DNA of 64,000 nucleotides from Parus major (lineage: Eukaryota > Chordata > Aves > Passeriformes > Paridae), in NCBI RefSeq assembly GCF_001522545.3, contig NC_031768.1, positions 3,648,341 through 3,712,340 on the forward strand, written 5' to 3'. Position 1 is the first letter of the stretch. Each line of letters begins with the position of its first letter. Both the position numbers and the translations under genes were made by a program. Below the pieces are notes generated by a model. It was not told where the DNA came from and did no database searches. It was given only the letters and a program-made list of their open reading frames with translations. Shown here one piece after another: positions 51,401-64,000 of this stretch.

Positions 51401-53379
51401 TGGCACAGGGCTGGGGGTCACTTTCCTCTACGGTCCCTTCCCACGTTACAAGGAGTTCAAAGGACTTGGTTTATAATTCTTTTTCCCCCTTCAATTGTGT
51501 TTTAAGGGAATAGGAACTCCCATTGTTCCATGTGCCCAAAAGCAGAGGCCAAAATGGCACTGCTGATAATGTAACCACCAGAAATGGAAGAAGAAAGTCG
51601 TGTTTCCAAGCAAGGTTTGACATATTGCAGATGACAAATGCTGAGTGTGATAAATGAAGCTGCTGGTTACAAGGGCAATATGAAAATGCATCTCTGATTT
51701 TTTGTTTTTATCACATTGTCAAGTGGTTCTTTATTAATCAGATTCTTGAAACACCCAAACACAAAATCTGTGCTTAGATCTAAGCTTTGTACCTCAATTA
51801 TTAAATTATCTTCATTTGGCCTTAGGAAATCCAGGAGGTTTAAGGGCTGATTTGGTCATTCTGGGTTTTGTTTTTTGAGGGTTTTAAATTATATTTCATT
51901 ATAAAAAGAATAATGACAAAGGTATAGTGTGAGTTTTTACACTCTATAACAGCCTTAATAGTCACATCCCCAGGGGGATTTTATGTTCAAATTTTATTGC
52001 TTTTTTTTATGATACATTTTAGAGTTTCTTATAAGTTGGTAGAAAGGTTTTTAGAACCAATCATGTTGAGGCTTTGAACTGTAAGTTATTTTATTTTTAG
52101 AGAACAGCTAATTTCTTTAAACCAAAACTTTTTTATAAGACTGCGGTCTCTTTGACAAAAGGCATTTCTGAGAAGGCTTTATTAGCTCAGCATTCAAAAA
52201 TCAAACCAACATGCTCAAAACATCTTCAAAATGCAAATTCTGGCAGAAAAGGAAAAAAGAAAAAGCTATGAAAATTGATGAGAATTTCAAAACTGAGTCT
52301 TTTTTTCAGCCAAATAATATTGGCAAAACCATCCAAATTCATGCAAGCTGAAATCACTCTAAGGGACACAGATTTCCTGGTGGTCACCTGCGAATACATT
52401 CCCAAATTTAAATTCTATGAGGAACTGAAGGAATAGTTTTGACAAATGAAATACAAAACAGAAGGCTGAAGCAAAGGTAGAAACTTCTTTATTCATCATG
52501 AAGCAAAGTTGTCACTAGTTTATAGTTGTCTTCTAGTCAGCTTCTTATTGAATGAATTTCACCATGGATGAATTCTTGTGTTTTTTGCTAAAAAGAGAGT
52601 GCAGGAGTGATGGGCAGGATGGTCTCGTGTTGTACATCCATACTGCTCCTCCTTTGCAAACAACTCCTCTAAACAACCCCTTTTCTCTAGCTGTAGTGAA
52701 AAATTGATCATATTGCCCAAGATCTTGGGAAAAAATCATCCTGAGATTCAATCTTGAGAAGCTCCTGCGTTTCTGCTCTCTCCTGACTGATGGAAAATCT
52801 GTTCTTTGGAATTTAGCATGAAAAATCCCTCGTTGTTGAAGTGCTACACCTTTGTCTCACAGAGTTTCACAGTGGAAAAAATGCTGGAAAATGATGTGAC
52901 TTTTAAACTTTCCTTACCAGTAAGATAAATTGAAGTAATAACAGAATCAGCAGGATGCCAAACTAATAACTGGATATGAATGTTCTAAAAAGGAAGATGC
53001 TGCCACTGTCAAAGCTGCAACTACAGCTCCAAACTGGGACAAACCCAGTGGATTCCCAGCATTTCGACCACTTGTGCAAAGAAAAGGGTGAAAAAAGCAG
53101 TTTCTCCAGCCCAATTTTGTTTTCTTTTCCTTCTTTTCCCTCCAATAAAAGGGTCATTGATAACATTGAGCAACTTCACTCCTGATGATGTGGACATCAG
53201 GTTTTGCCCTCTCAATTCCTAGGAAGGAAAATGGGGGACTGCTCAACTAGGCTGCTTTGTGTGAGTTTCCAGATGCAACAATTGTCTAAAAGAGTTTGTT
53301 CCATCTCCCTTTGGTATGGAATCCTGCAATTTGAATTACAGAAGTCTATTTTCAGGAGTAACAACTGAGATTTTACTGC

Positions 53380-53427
53380 ATCACAATCATCTAGGTTGGA
53401 AAAGACCTCCAATCAAATCTCTCATCT
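53380..53427 (-). mobile_element. Short CR1-like remnant
   Basis: TCACAATCATCTAGGTTGGA followed by AAAGACCTCCAATCAAATCT resembles the extreme 3' end of CR1 in reverse orientation. It is only about 45 bp. Confidence 0.6.
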
Positions 53428-54249
53428 ACTGGTTGCCTTATGAAGCAAAAAAAAAAAAAAATATATATATACACATATAACAATAAGGTGTCTCCTCTGG
53501 ATTAATTTATGTGGATTTTAAGAAAAGAAGATTTAAATGGCAAATTCAAGCATCCAAAATTTCAGTATCTTGAGACATCTCCAGCGAGACTTTTGTGATC
53601 ATGTTTGATGAGATATTGTTTAATTACACAAATGTTTCCCCACAGGAGAAGTTCTTTAGTGGAGGGACTACACAGTACTCAGGGTTATGAAGTTGGTGAA
53701 TGATGCTACTTCTATTTTTGCCTTATTTTTGATGATGCACTGGGCTAGAAAATAGTAAATGAAAGGAAAATAAGTCTTTTCACTAGTCCTTGATGACTGC
53801 AACATTGAATATTCTCATTTTACACTTTTTCTGTATCAAAATTAAGGATTTCTAGACTGTTACCTCCTACCTTCTTTGACAGATGTTGTGTTCCTTCACT
53901 TATTTTTAAGTGTTTAAGTGACTTTGCAGAGTTGCTGAACATCCCTGAATGCTATTGAAGTCTTCCTAAAAATATGCCCTGATTGTCTCCACAGTAAATC
54001 ATTCCTCAGATAATATGTGGGGTATGTTTGCTGTCTTTTAGGTAATTTCATTTATTTAAACTCATACTTCACAAAGGTTTTCCAAGAATAACTTGGAAGC
54101 ATCTTAGAAGTGTGTAGTTCCTGAAATGCTCCTGTATTTATGCTCTGTTCTTGACTCAGTTGCTCTGCATGAGCAGCATCAACAGAGTGCCCAGAATTGG
54201 CCTTAAAAAGAACAGCTCATTAAGAAGCTGAACTCTGGTGAACTGTAAA

Positions 54250-54282
54250 AAATATTTATATATATATATATATATTTATAAA
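54250..54282. repeat. (TA)n microsatellite
   Basis: A TA run of about 26 bp flanked by ATTTATA words. Confidence 0.9.
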
Positions 54283-55099
54283 TGCAACCAAATCTGCAGC
54301 TCTGAAGAAAGGAAAAGCCTTCTCAGCCCTCTGTCAGTTAAATATATTTTTAATACTGCTGCTAACAAATAATAATCCTTTGATTTTCTGTCCTGAAGAT
54401 TGCAAAGTTGCTGGCAGCTCCAGTAACTCTTCCAATTTCTATTGCCAGCTCTGCCAGTCTCTCATAAATCTCACTGGTCTCTTCCACCTCTGCCTCCAGG
54501 CTCTTCCTTGCCTCAGATTTTGCCAGAATAAATTCTGGTAATGTCAGGAGGCATCTCCCCCTCCTGCCTGAGAAAGCCCCTGTTGTGGTGTTTAATTGGA
54601 TGGTGTTCTTTGCAGGAATGGGAATTTAAGGCAAAGAGGTGAAAAAAGGGTCACTGGTAATTTATTGTGTGTACCAGGGCTGAGCAAGATGGTAACTGCA
54701 ACACTGTAAACCTGAATAATGACTTGAGTAGGGAGCACTGGAAGGTTTGGAACTCCAGGTGAAAAAAGAAAGGCATCTGAATCCTTATTTAATCTTACTG
54801 AGTCCTCTCTGGAAATGTAAAACCAAGTCATCTGTCAAGAATTCCCATGCCATTATTACTGGTAAGGAAAGATGTAATTCAAAAGCAGCCTCTGAGATGG
54901 TTTTCTCTTTCTCCTTTGGGGTCACTTAGAACCACAAAGTCCAAACATGTAAACTAAGATGTTACTTTACAGACTTTCACCTTTAAATTTTTTTAAATAT
55001 TTGCATGTCAGCTCTCTTGGGCTTGCTGCAGGGAGAAGGCTCATGTGAACCTTTCATGTAAAGGAGCAGCAGCATCAGGAGCACACAGGGTTTGAAATT

Positions 55100-55650
55100 A
55101 TCATTGAATTATAGAATGGTTTGGGTTAGAAGGGACCTTAAAGATCATCTCATTCCCAGTTTCTGCCATGGCAGGGACACCTCCCACTGTCCCAGGCTGC
55201 TCCAAGCCCTGTCCAAACCTGGCCTTGGGCACTGCCAGGGATCCAGGGGCAGCCACAAAATCTCTGGGCAACCTGTGCCAGTGATTCACCACAAACACAG
55301 GGAAGATTTTCTACCTAACATCTAATCTAACCCTGCCCTCTGTCAGTTTGAAACCATTCCCTGGCTCCTGGCCCTGCAGCCCTTGGCAATTGTCTCTCTC
55401 CAGCTTTCCTGGGGCTCCTTCAGGCCCTGCAAGGCCACCCTGAGCTCAGCCCAAAGCTTCTCCTGGCCAGGCTGAACAATGGCAGCTGGGCCAGCCTTTC
55501 CTGCCAGCAGAGCTGCTCCATCCCTCTGCTCATCCTGGAGCCTCCTCTGGGCTCTCTCCAGCAGCTCCAGCTGCTCCCTGGGCTGGGCTCAGGGCTGGGG
55601 CAGCTCTGCAGGTGGGGTCTCACCTGAGCAGGGCACAGGGACAGACTCTT
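55100..55650 (-). mobile_element. CR1 LINE fragment, GC-rich songbird type
   Basis: At about 550 bp this is the longest CR1 piece in the window. ATAGAATGGTTTGGGTTAGA starts it, GGGCACTGCCAGGGATCCAG lies within, and it ends past GGTGGGGTCTCACCTGAGCA. It shares about 230 near-identical bases with 7750-7960 and 15155-15370. Confidence 0.93.
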
Positions 55651-56599
55651 GATGGAGAAAAGTTTGGGTATCTCCCTTTGTCTGCCTTGCTGCTGATGGC
55701 TAATTACTAAATTACTAATTGCTGCATGACTAAAGCAGTATTATTGTTACCATCAGAGCATCTGGAAACGGAGTTTTGTGGGTTCCCCAAAGCACAGCTC
55801 TGGAGGTGAAGGTGTTGATGGCTCTTTGAGGGAGCAGGTCCCACACAACCCTACAGAGGAGACAGCCCTGGAGGAGAAAAACTTCTGGCATCTGTGTTAG
55901 AATCAGTCCTTGCTGTCCTGGGGAGAACTGTTCCACCTTTCTGTGCCTGCAGAACTCAGTGGCTCTGGGCAATGATTTTGCACAGCTTCCTTCCAGCAGG
56001 AGAATAATTATGTTTTGCAGTTCGGTGGTGAAAGAAAAACAGGAAAACAAAAAATATATTGCCCAATAAATCACCACTTGAGTTGAGGAGGAAAATCCAC
56101 AGAGTTCAGGAGGAAAACTGCAGAAGATGGTAACGCTGCCAAAATCCATGGATGGCAAAAAGGGGGAGTTCAGTCCTGAACTCTGACTTAGCTCTGCTAT
56201 TCTGTCTGCAGCAAAACCCACAGGCTGGCCAGGGGCTTCAAATTTTTGCTGCATCATGGAAAGGATGAAAATGAGATTGCTCAAAAGAGGCCCCAGGATT
56301 GAAATTCTGTTCCCACAGAGGCCTTGAGGAGCTTTGGCACTGACTTTAACTTGAGCAGGATTTAATTTGCTAAAATAAGAGTTAGACTGGCAAGTTTCTT
56401 ACAGTCTTAGTACCAAATCCTCACACAAGCTGAAAGGGAGGTGCTAAAGAAGAAGTAAACTGTAGGATATTAAAAGGAGTAATTCCTTTCTGTCTATTTT
56501 TGATAAATAAGAGAAAATAAAATCTCCCAAGGTGCTTAATATTGCCTATTACTGTGCATATCCTGAATTCATGACTAATGCACTTTAATTCAGTCACAG

Positions 56600-56960
56600 G
56601 ATCTGCTTTAAACAGTTCAGTGCTGCATTATGTGCTGCACTTGAGATGTTCAAGATATTAATTATTTGTTCTCTTCAGTATCCCTCAAGAGCTAATGAAA
56701 AATTCTGTCGTGGTGGTATTTTTTATGATACACATAGCTGTGACACATGATAATTTCACAATCATTTTGAAACACCATGTGGTTTCTTTTGACATTTTGT
56801 GACAGGCTGTGTTATCAAGCACAATTGTTTGCACAGGAAACAACTGTAGCACGTGGTCCTTGGGACATTATGTTATCTCCTGATAATGATGTCATTAACA
56901 TGTGTATACTATAATTAATGACTACAAGAGCGATTCATTTGAGTAAGGCTTATGAATCCA
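56600..56960. promoter_or_regulatory. Candidate conserved non-coding block
   Basis: Non-repetitive text rich in TTAATTA, TGATAAT and ATGATGTCATTAACATG-like words in the long 5' intron. Suggestive of enhancer sequence by composition only. Confidence 0.2.
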
Positions 56961-57417
56961 TTTCATCTAAAAAGGGAAAGAAAACCTATAATCATTTGGG
57001 CTCAGATCCTGAAAGCTACTTACTTGCAACCTGCTGCAGCTACGCTGGGTGACCCGTTAATTGAGGCATATTAACCAAGAAGCATTTATTTCTCAGTTAT
57101 ATTACAGAAGCTTGGATTAGAATCATTATCATAATGATTGTTCTAATAGAGATCAGTGAGAGAAACAGGAACCTAGCAGTGCTCCAAGCCCCTTTGTCAC
57201 CCGATCTCCTACCAACGGGAGCCAGGAAACAATTACAGTTCATCAGTGTGCACAGTGAAATAATGGGGCTGGAGACGTGGAGAGCAAACCCTCTGCAGCT
57301 CAGGCTGTCCCCTCCTGCTCCTGCAGCCCCAAGACAGAAAACACTCTCCTTGCATCCTCGTCTGCATAGAAAGCAGACTGTCACAATGGCAGCTCAGATA
57401 AGTGAAGCATTTTTATG

Positions 57418-57725
57418 TAAGAATCACAGAATCACAGAGTGCTTTTGTTGGAAGGGACCTTAAATCCCATCCAGTGCCAGCCCAGCCATGGCAGGGCCAC
57501 TTCCCACTGTCCCAGGAGCTCCCGATGTCCAGCCTGGCCTTGGGCACTGCCAGGGATCCAGGGGCAGCTGCTCTGGTCACCAGGGCCTCACCAAGCTCAC
57601 AGTAAAAAATTTAGTTCTCAAATCTAACCTGTTATTCCCCTTTTCCAGTTTGTACCCATTCCCCCTTGTCCTGTCACTCCAGTTCCTGATGAATTGTCCC
57701 TCTCTGCTTTCTCATAGATTTTTGC
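57418..57725 (-). mobile_element. CR1 LINE fragment
   Basis: AGAATCACAGAATCACAGAG, TTGGAAGGGACCTTAAATCC and CCCTTGTCCTGTCACTCCAG are in CR1 reverse order. The 5' text is close to 7510-7630. Confidence 0.92.
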
Positions 57726-58647
57726 CATCATATTTTTGCCAATTTATTTGATGGTTCAGTGTCTTGATACAAGTCCTGCCATGCTTTAGGTGTAATGTCA
57801 CCACAATCTCAATTCTCACTGCATAGAGCTTCCCAAGAAAAAAAGATACATTCAGACTGCCAAAATTTGCTTTCAAGCCTGATAATCCACTCTTCTCCCT
57901 TGAGGCAACACAAATTGCACATAGATATTTTTGTGTTATTCGGATTTTCAGAAGGTTCTGTTTGGGAATGCAAAATATTTTCACAGAGATATTTGCATGC
58001 AGGAGCAGCCACACACAAATAGCCGTGGGTAAATGAAATTTCCAACCTGCCACAGAGAGAGTCCTCAGGAAAGCTGCCTACAATGTGTCTAGAGAAATGA
58101 TGATGAGACTGGATCCCTGGGAAGATGCTTGAAAATGGTCTTTGTGCAGAAAAGCTACAACTGATGAAAGATGGATCGTGCTCCAGAAAGGTGAAAACAA
58201 GGCAGGAGGGAGCCAGGGAACCATGAGCTGAGCTGCTCCTCCCAAAGCTGGAATTCAAAGATGCACTCCAGATTTTTCCAGAATAGAGGTGGTGGGATAT
58301 TATCAAAACAAAATCATCAAAGTGGGTTTTTTTTAAGAGATGCTGCTGCATCTCTTGTTCCTTCTCTCTGTGGACAGCAGTCCAGAGGACCCAAGCACAC
58401 CCCTCCTGTCCAGCTGTTTCAGAACTCTGCAAAGGCAATCTCTGTGACTTTACATAGAATTTCCATAGAGTGACCATATGGGTTATGAATATATTGCACA
58501 AATAATTATTTATATGCACCATTAACTTTGCTCTGAGGCTTGAAACACTAAACATGGGTGTACTTAGTTGCCCTTCTCACATTTCACCTCCAGAATAATA
58601 ACTGCATCTAATTCAGGATGCATTAGATTTTTTTTAGTTATAAAATT

Positions 58648-58667
58648 AAAGTTATATATATAACTTT
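58648..58667. repeat. 20-bp perfect palindrome in a TA-rich tract
   Basis: AAAGTTATATATATAACTTT equals its own reverse complement. Further TATATA and AAGTTATAAG text follows to about 58700, so the region could extrude a hairpin. Confidence 0.85.
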
Positions 58668-58792
58668 ATTTTATATATATATATAATATAAAGTTATAAG
58701 ATTTTTTTTTGGTTTAGTAAATAAAATAACAACATGTATTTTCATGATGCAAGCTACAAAATATTTTAAAAGTCAAGAACAGCAAAGTCAGA

Positions 58793-58905
58793 ATTTCAGG
58801 AATAGTAAATTAGAGCAATAATTTCAGGAATAGTAAATTAGAGCAATAATTTCAGGAATAGTAAATTAGAGCAATAATTTCAGGAATAGTAAATTAGAGC
58901 AATTT
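58793..58905. repeat. 28-bp tandem repeat, four copies
   Basis: Four near-perfect copies of TTCAGGAATAGTAAATTAGA plus GCAATAAT sit directly before the (GGGAA)n gap. Confidence 0.95.
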
Positions 58906-58918
58906 ACTAGTAAATTAG

Positions 58919-59388
58919 AGGGAAAGGAAGGGAAGGGAAGGNNNNNNNNNNNNNNNNNNNNNNNNNNNNNNNNNNNNNNNNNNNNNNNNNNNNNNNNNNN
59001 NNNNNNNNNNNNNNNNNNNNNNNNNNNNNNNNNNNNNNNNNNNNNNNNNNNNNNNNNNNNNNNNNNNNNNNNNNNNNNNNNNNNNNNNNNNNNNNNNNNN
59101 NNNNNNNNNNNNNNNNNNNNNNNNNNNNNNNNNNNNNNNNNNNNNNNNNNNNNNNNNNNNNNNNNNNNNNNNNNNNNNNNNNNNNNNNNNNNNNNNNNNN
59201 NNNNNNNNNNNNNNNNNNNNNNNNNNNNNNNNNNNNNNNNNNNNNNNNNNNNNNNNNNNNNNNNNNNNNNNNNNNNNNNNNNNNNNNNNNNNNNNNNNNN
59301 NNNNNNNNNNNNNNNNNNNNNNNNNNNNNNNAGGGAAGGGAAGGGAAGGGAAGGGAAGGGAAGGGAAGGGAAGGGAAGGGAAGGGAAA
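58919..59388. repeat. (GGGAA)n microsatellite with assembly gap
   Basis: GGGAA pentanucleotide repeats flank a run of N at 58942-59331 on both sides. Confidence 0.95.
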
Positions 59389-61079
59389 AAAACCCACTTG
59401 TTTTATGGGGAGAGACAAAAAAGAGTGCAGATACCCTTGACTCAAGCAAGTTGGATGGTTGATAACACTTGCTATATTCTGACTTCCCATTTTCTGGGTA
59501 TGAAAGCAATTTATGCTCATGTGAGAGTGCAGCTCCTCAAGTTCACTCACATTTCAGCATCTTTGAAACACTTTCCTGGGTTATTTTACATCACTGTGCA
59601 TGAGAAATAGGAAAATGCACTGTCAAGCTGAGCTGCCTTGGTGTAAGCAAGCTGGGAGTATGTGACAGATCCCTTAAAAGCACTCAAACTCCTGTACATT
59701 CTGAGCTAAAATATCCCTGGATGGCCCCAAGTTAAATCCCTGGTGTATCCAAACTCTTGCATTTCACAGGTTCAGCTCGCTCTAACTCAAGAGGTGAAGC
59801 AAAATTTTGCTTCAGGTTTATGTTTTGGGCTTCATCTCTCTGTTCTCCTGTCTCCTGCTTTTGGAAGTAATTGTAACTAAGCTGCAAAAAGTCAGCTCTT
59901 GCTCCAGAAACAGTGTCCATGTGAGGAGTTTACAGTTATACATCTAAGCCATGATGTCATTGGAATAAGCTGGAATAATCAGCAAAGGAAAAAGTAATCT
60001 TTAATATGGACAAGATCTAAGGAACTTCCTGGGAAATGCTGCAGATTACATGTGTATATTTATATTAAAAAACCACATTTGTAACATCTGAAGGGCCTGC
60101 TGGGTGTCAGCAAGACTTTGGTAACTGCTCAGGCCTACAAACCCTACAGCAAATGAGAGGAAATTCAACCTCTTTAATTGTCAGGTAATTAGTCTGCCTA
60201 TCCCCCATGCTCAGCAGACACTGGGACACCCAGCACAGCCCAGCAGCTGCCAAGCCACTGGTTTGTACATTTGAGCCCCCTCATTCAGAAGAGAGGCTGG
60301 TTTATTCTGCTCTTGGACCTTGACAGGCGAAATAAGCAGGTAACAGGGAGTAAAAGCAGATCATAGCCAAGGAAAAAGCCAATCTATCCAAGATAAATAG
60401 TGCTTGTGCCAGCCTTTTCCTTCTGGCCAGGCTGTTCTCTTCTTTCTCAGTCTTTGAAATCCACTTGAAGCAGTTTTGGGAGGTCTTCCACACTGAAAGG
60501 TTTAAGAGCCCAAAGGGAGAGAGCTGGCACCTCTGTGCAATGCATTATTTTCATTATATATGCAAATAAAACTCACAAGTCCTCATTCACAGCTGTCTCT
60601 TCACTGGGGAGTTCCCAAAGTAGGACTGGGAACAACCTTAGCTGCTACAGGGAATCAGCAAAAAACTCCTGAGAGCACCCAGGGATTACTGTGCTCTCCT
60701 GAAATGGTCTTCCTCCCTGTTCAGGTGCATTCCCATTTTCCTTAAAAGCCAGGCACTTCATTTAGCTCTTATTTAAATCTCAGACCTGGGCATTTAGCAA
60801 GTGGTAATTGGATTTTCCACAACAATATGCAACCACTTATGGAAAATCTGTTCTCCCTTATTCCAGCTCGGCAAGTCTCCACTTAAAAATCTGATAGCAG
60901 GAGATTTGCCTTGCTCAGAGTGTGGGTTTATGGCTGTAAGTGGGTGGCAAAGAGCCAGCTTGTTCCAGTTGTAAATGCAACATTTAGGTTGCATTGCAAA
61001 GTAGAGACAAAACCAGGGCATATTGCTGCTTTCTTGCAGAGCACTTACAGCAATAGGCACTTATTTTAAAAGCCAGCTT

Positions 61080-61280
61080 TGAGATAAGACTGCAGAAGTG
61101 AGATCTTGCTGCACTATTGTGTGTGTACATGTGGGCAATTACCCAAATCAATGGCTAGTAATTAAAAGCCAGGAAAAATTATCATCTGACAGATGCTCTT
61201 TCTTCTGCTGCGATGATTTGCAGCAAAATGGATTTATGCAATAGTTCTATTTTCTGTCTCTTTCTGATTTTGTGATCACA
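61080..61280. promoter_or_regulatory. Candidate conserved non-coding block
   Basis: Unique sequence with homeodomain-type TAATTAAA, CAGATG and ATGCAAT words and no repeat signature. Weak, composition-based suggestion. Confidence 0.18.
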
Positions 61281-64000
61281 AGTTTATACCATCTCACTTC
61301 CAGAAATGACATTAGATTCCTTGAATCCTTTGCCCTTTGCAAGGAAAGAAATGGAAGCAAGAGAAAAGGATTGTTTCTCAGCTGCTTATCTATCAATATG
61401 GCATGTCTATTGGCAGAAAAATGTTCCTGTTAGGCCACTGATGAGGTGATTTTAGTTTATTTTAACTAATATGAGAAAAGTTCAGGATGGGGAAACAGAA
61501 CTGAGAGAACTTGCAGTGCTGATGGAAAGCCAGGCATTTGACATCAGCTGCTGCTTTACCATTCATTCCCAAAGGATTAAAACTTTTGCTGGAGGACTTT
61601 TTCTTAAAAGTTTAAGCCAAATTTGAAGACAACAACAACAGAAATCCCAAACCTAAACCAAATCTAAGCAACCTTGGTTTAATTTCCTAAATAGCCATCC
61701 CCTTTGCTAAGCATCCTTCAACACACCACTGATTACATGACAGACAACTGTGCAGACTCCTATAAATCAGGGCTCTGATTAAAAAATGGCTGTAAGAACA
61801 AAGTATTTAAGATGCAGTTTTTTAGGTTGATATAACTTTAGGGATTAAATTTCACTGAATCATCCACAGAACCCAAGTCATTCAATAATTCTGTATTTCT
61901 GTGTTGGGAGTGGCCACACATTCATTCAGATGGACACAGAAATATTGGTAATTGAGGCCTTTCATTTCCATAGATCAAACACAGCAAGATATCTTTTACA
62001 GCCTAATAACATTTTTTGCAAAATTATATTTTTATCATTTATCATTAGAAAATTTTTAGCAGAAGTTTCATTTGTAAAAGGAGGGAGTTTAAATTTCACT
62101 GCCAATCCCTGCACACCCTGGGTTGCTCCCACCATCACCTGAGAACACATCACCTTGTCCAATGGAATTTTAAAGGAAAAATCTCTTTCACAAGTCAAGA
62201 ATAGTGGTTGGAACTTTAAAATTTATTCCCTTCCTGAAGGATTGTTTCTCCTTTCTGAATTTGGTGCTGTGCTCACCTATGTCCACAAAATTACAAAACA
62301 TTGCTTTCCCTGGTCAGGAATTTGTTCAGGTGGAAATTAAACACCAAATAATTGATGATAGAGAATCTAAAATTATTGTCACAAAGACACCTAACTGCCT
62401 GGACAACACAGTTCCTACATGATCAAATATTCCAACTCACAATTGGAAAAGAAAACAAAAATTGGATGTAAGAGTAATTATTCTGTGGCCTAATGGAGAC
62501 AGTTAAAAAAAATGGATGGGGTTAGATTAATCATAAGTAATTAGGCCAACAGTAAGAGCTCATTCTTTCATTATCTCCTGGTTTGACAGACCAAATCGAT
62601 TCATTCCTCAGCCCTGCAGGATTCTAATAAGATTTATCTAAAAATGGAGCCATGCTTCTTTATCTATACTGTGAAGACACTCAGAAATCAATTGCTGTGG
62701 CCATAAGTGGACACTTCCTTTTTCTTATTTTCTTTTTTTCTCAAGAAAGAGAAAAGCAACATATTCAGATTTGTTCAAGCATCACATACCCTACAAATAT
62801 TTGAACATTCATTGGGATGGGAGCTCACATGCTGATGCACTGGGTGAATCCCAGGGGTCAGGGAGGGTGATGGGGTGAAGGAAATCTGTTTCCCACAAAG
62901 CAAACAGATTGCTGAAAGATAAAAAATCTGCATTTGTAAATCCTTTCTTCTGATTGCACCTGACATGCACAGCAGGAAGAGGGGTGGGAAGCACTGCCTA
63001 AAATTGCCTTGAGTGCAGCATCTTCAGCTTGCAGGCAGCTCCTCTTCCTACCTTGCATTTCTATTCCTTTTGTGACATAAATGTAATTTTTGTTTATGTT
63101 GATTGTCACAGACTCTATGCACTGTGCTCACACTGAGCACCACTGTAGGATTTTCACAGAGGGATGTGAACAAATCCACTGCACAATTTCTGAAAAACTG
63201 TTTTGAGGATGAAAAGAAAGTGCTACCAAAAAAAAAATATAAAAAGACTCTTTATATTTGAAGGCAAAATTGCTTTCCTTAAAAAAAAAGCTTAAAGTTG
63301 CAATCATGGAAGCAGCTGTAAAAGATCATCTTTGGCTAATAGTGACATGTTATATTATTTTTTTAAAGACATAAACTCTTATCCAAAGCATAAAATATTT
63401 GCATATAAACTACCTTTCTTACCATTTTCTTTTGCAGGAGAAGTATACAGAAAAATGTAGCTGACTCTTGATGTCACTTGATACTCAAATGTAGTTTATA
63501 TACCACATATTTCTTCAGATATTGTGAAATAGTTATTGCTATTTTTGTTACAACTCAGTTTAGGTTTTCTATTCTTCAAATTAAAGATAAGGATAAACAA
63601 TATTAATAAATAAATAAACAAAATAAAAAACAATAAAGAATTATGATGCCGGTCCTATGACAACATTCAATAATTTAAAAAAGAATGAATAACCTTTTGA
63701 AATGTAGGCTTTTTACAGAAAAAGACAGTGACTAAATCATTCAACCTGCAGAAGAAGCTGATATATAAGAAGAAATATAATTTAAGACTCTGCCCTCTAT
63801 TTAGGCTGTTCAGAGAGAATTCTGCAGGTCCTAAATTCATATCAAATAATAATGGGGAGTTCTAAGGCTTTGTCCTGCTGGAACAACACTACTTTCTAGA
63901 TGAGATGTACCTTAAAACTAGCAAGACTGACACAGACAAAAAGAGATTGGGGAAGAAGAAAAGGAAAAGAAAAAGAAAAAGGAGAAAAGGAGAAGGAGAA

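Noticed and set aside
55730..56284. 184-codon minus-strand open frame
   Set aside because: No family resemblance, and biased by nearby CR1-derived and unique intron sequence. Considered accidental.
57809..58555. 248-codon open frame on the minus strand in the long 5' intron
   Set aside because: No recognisable domain, no repeat structure and ordinary intronic composition. It partly overlaps sequence next to a CR1 copy. Frames of this length do arise by chance in a 64-kb window.

Overview
The window is nuclear DNA from a bird, most likely a songbird. It holds no bacterial-type genes. The evidence is spliced vertebrate coding exons with GT/AG borders, at least eleven fragments of the avian LINE CR1 whose GC-rich form looks passerine, LTR-type insertions, long introns, and four runs of N, each inside or beside a simple repeat.

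The backbone is one gene on the minus strand, DSCAM (Down syndrome cell adhesion molecule, a neuronal adhesion and self-avoidance receptor). Eight internal exons are visible. In transcript order they are 41576-41772, 38734-38830, 37285-37413, 22229-22396, 18592-18662, 12644-12884, 10889-11035 and 8067-8222. Their splice phases join without a break and they encode Ig domain 9 and fibronectin III domains 1, 2 and 3, two exons per domain. Residues specific to DSCAM rather than DSCAML1 are present throughout. The gene enters through an intron of at least 22.2 kb (41773-64000) and leaves through one of at least 8.1 kb (1-8066).

The most interesting object lies in the 14.9-kb intron between the two exons of fibronectin domain 1. 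It is an unspliced, same-strand reading frame of about 1,375 codons (31011-26884). Its first third is a Glu/Gln/Ser/Trp-rich degenerate repeat region. The rest is a tandem array of units of about 132 residues (about 400 bp). I do not recognise it as any known family. A CpG-rich block of about 0.9 kb sits immediately upstream. An LTR-like insertion (26379-26911) cuts the array and supplies the present stop codon. Beyond it lies an orphaned, decaying repeat unit with an in-frame TAG. A further compensated frameshift lies inside the open frame.

A second notable feature is at the acceptor of the most 3' DSCAM exon here. A 78-bp tandem duplication has copied the splice acceptor plus 29 bases of exon into the intron, next to a large AT-rich minisatellite. 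Everything else is intron: CR1 pieces, simple and tandem repeats, a few possible LTR remnants and a few possible conserved non-coding blocks.
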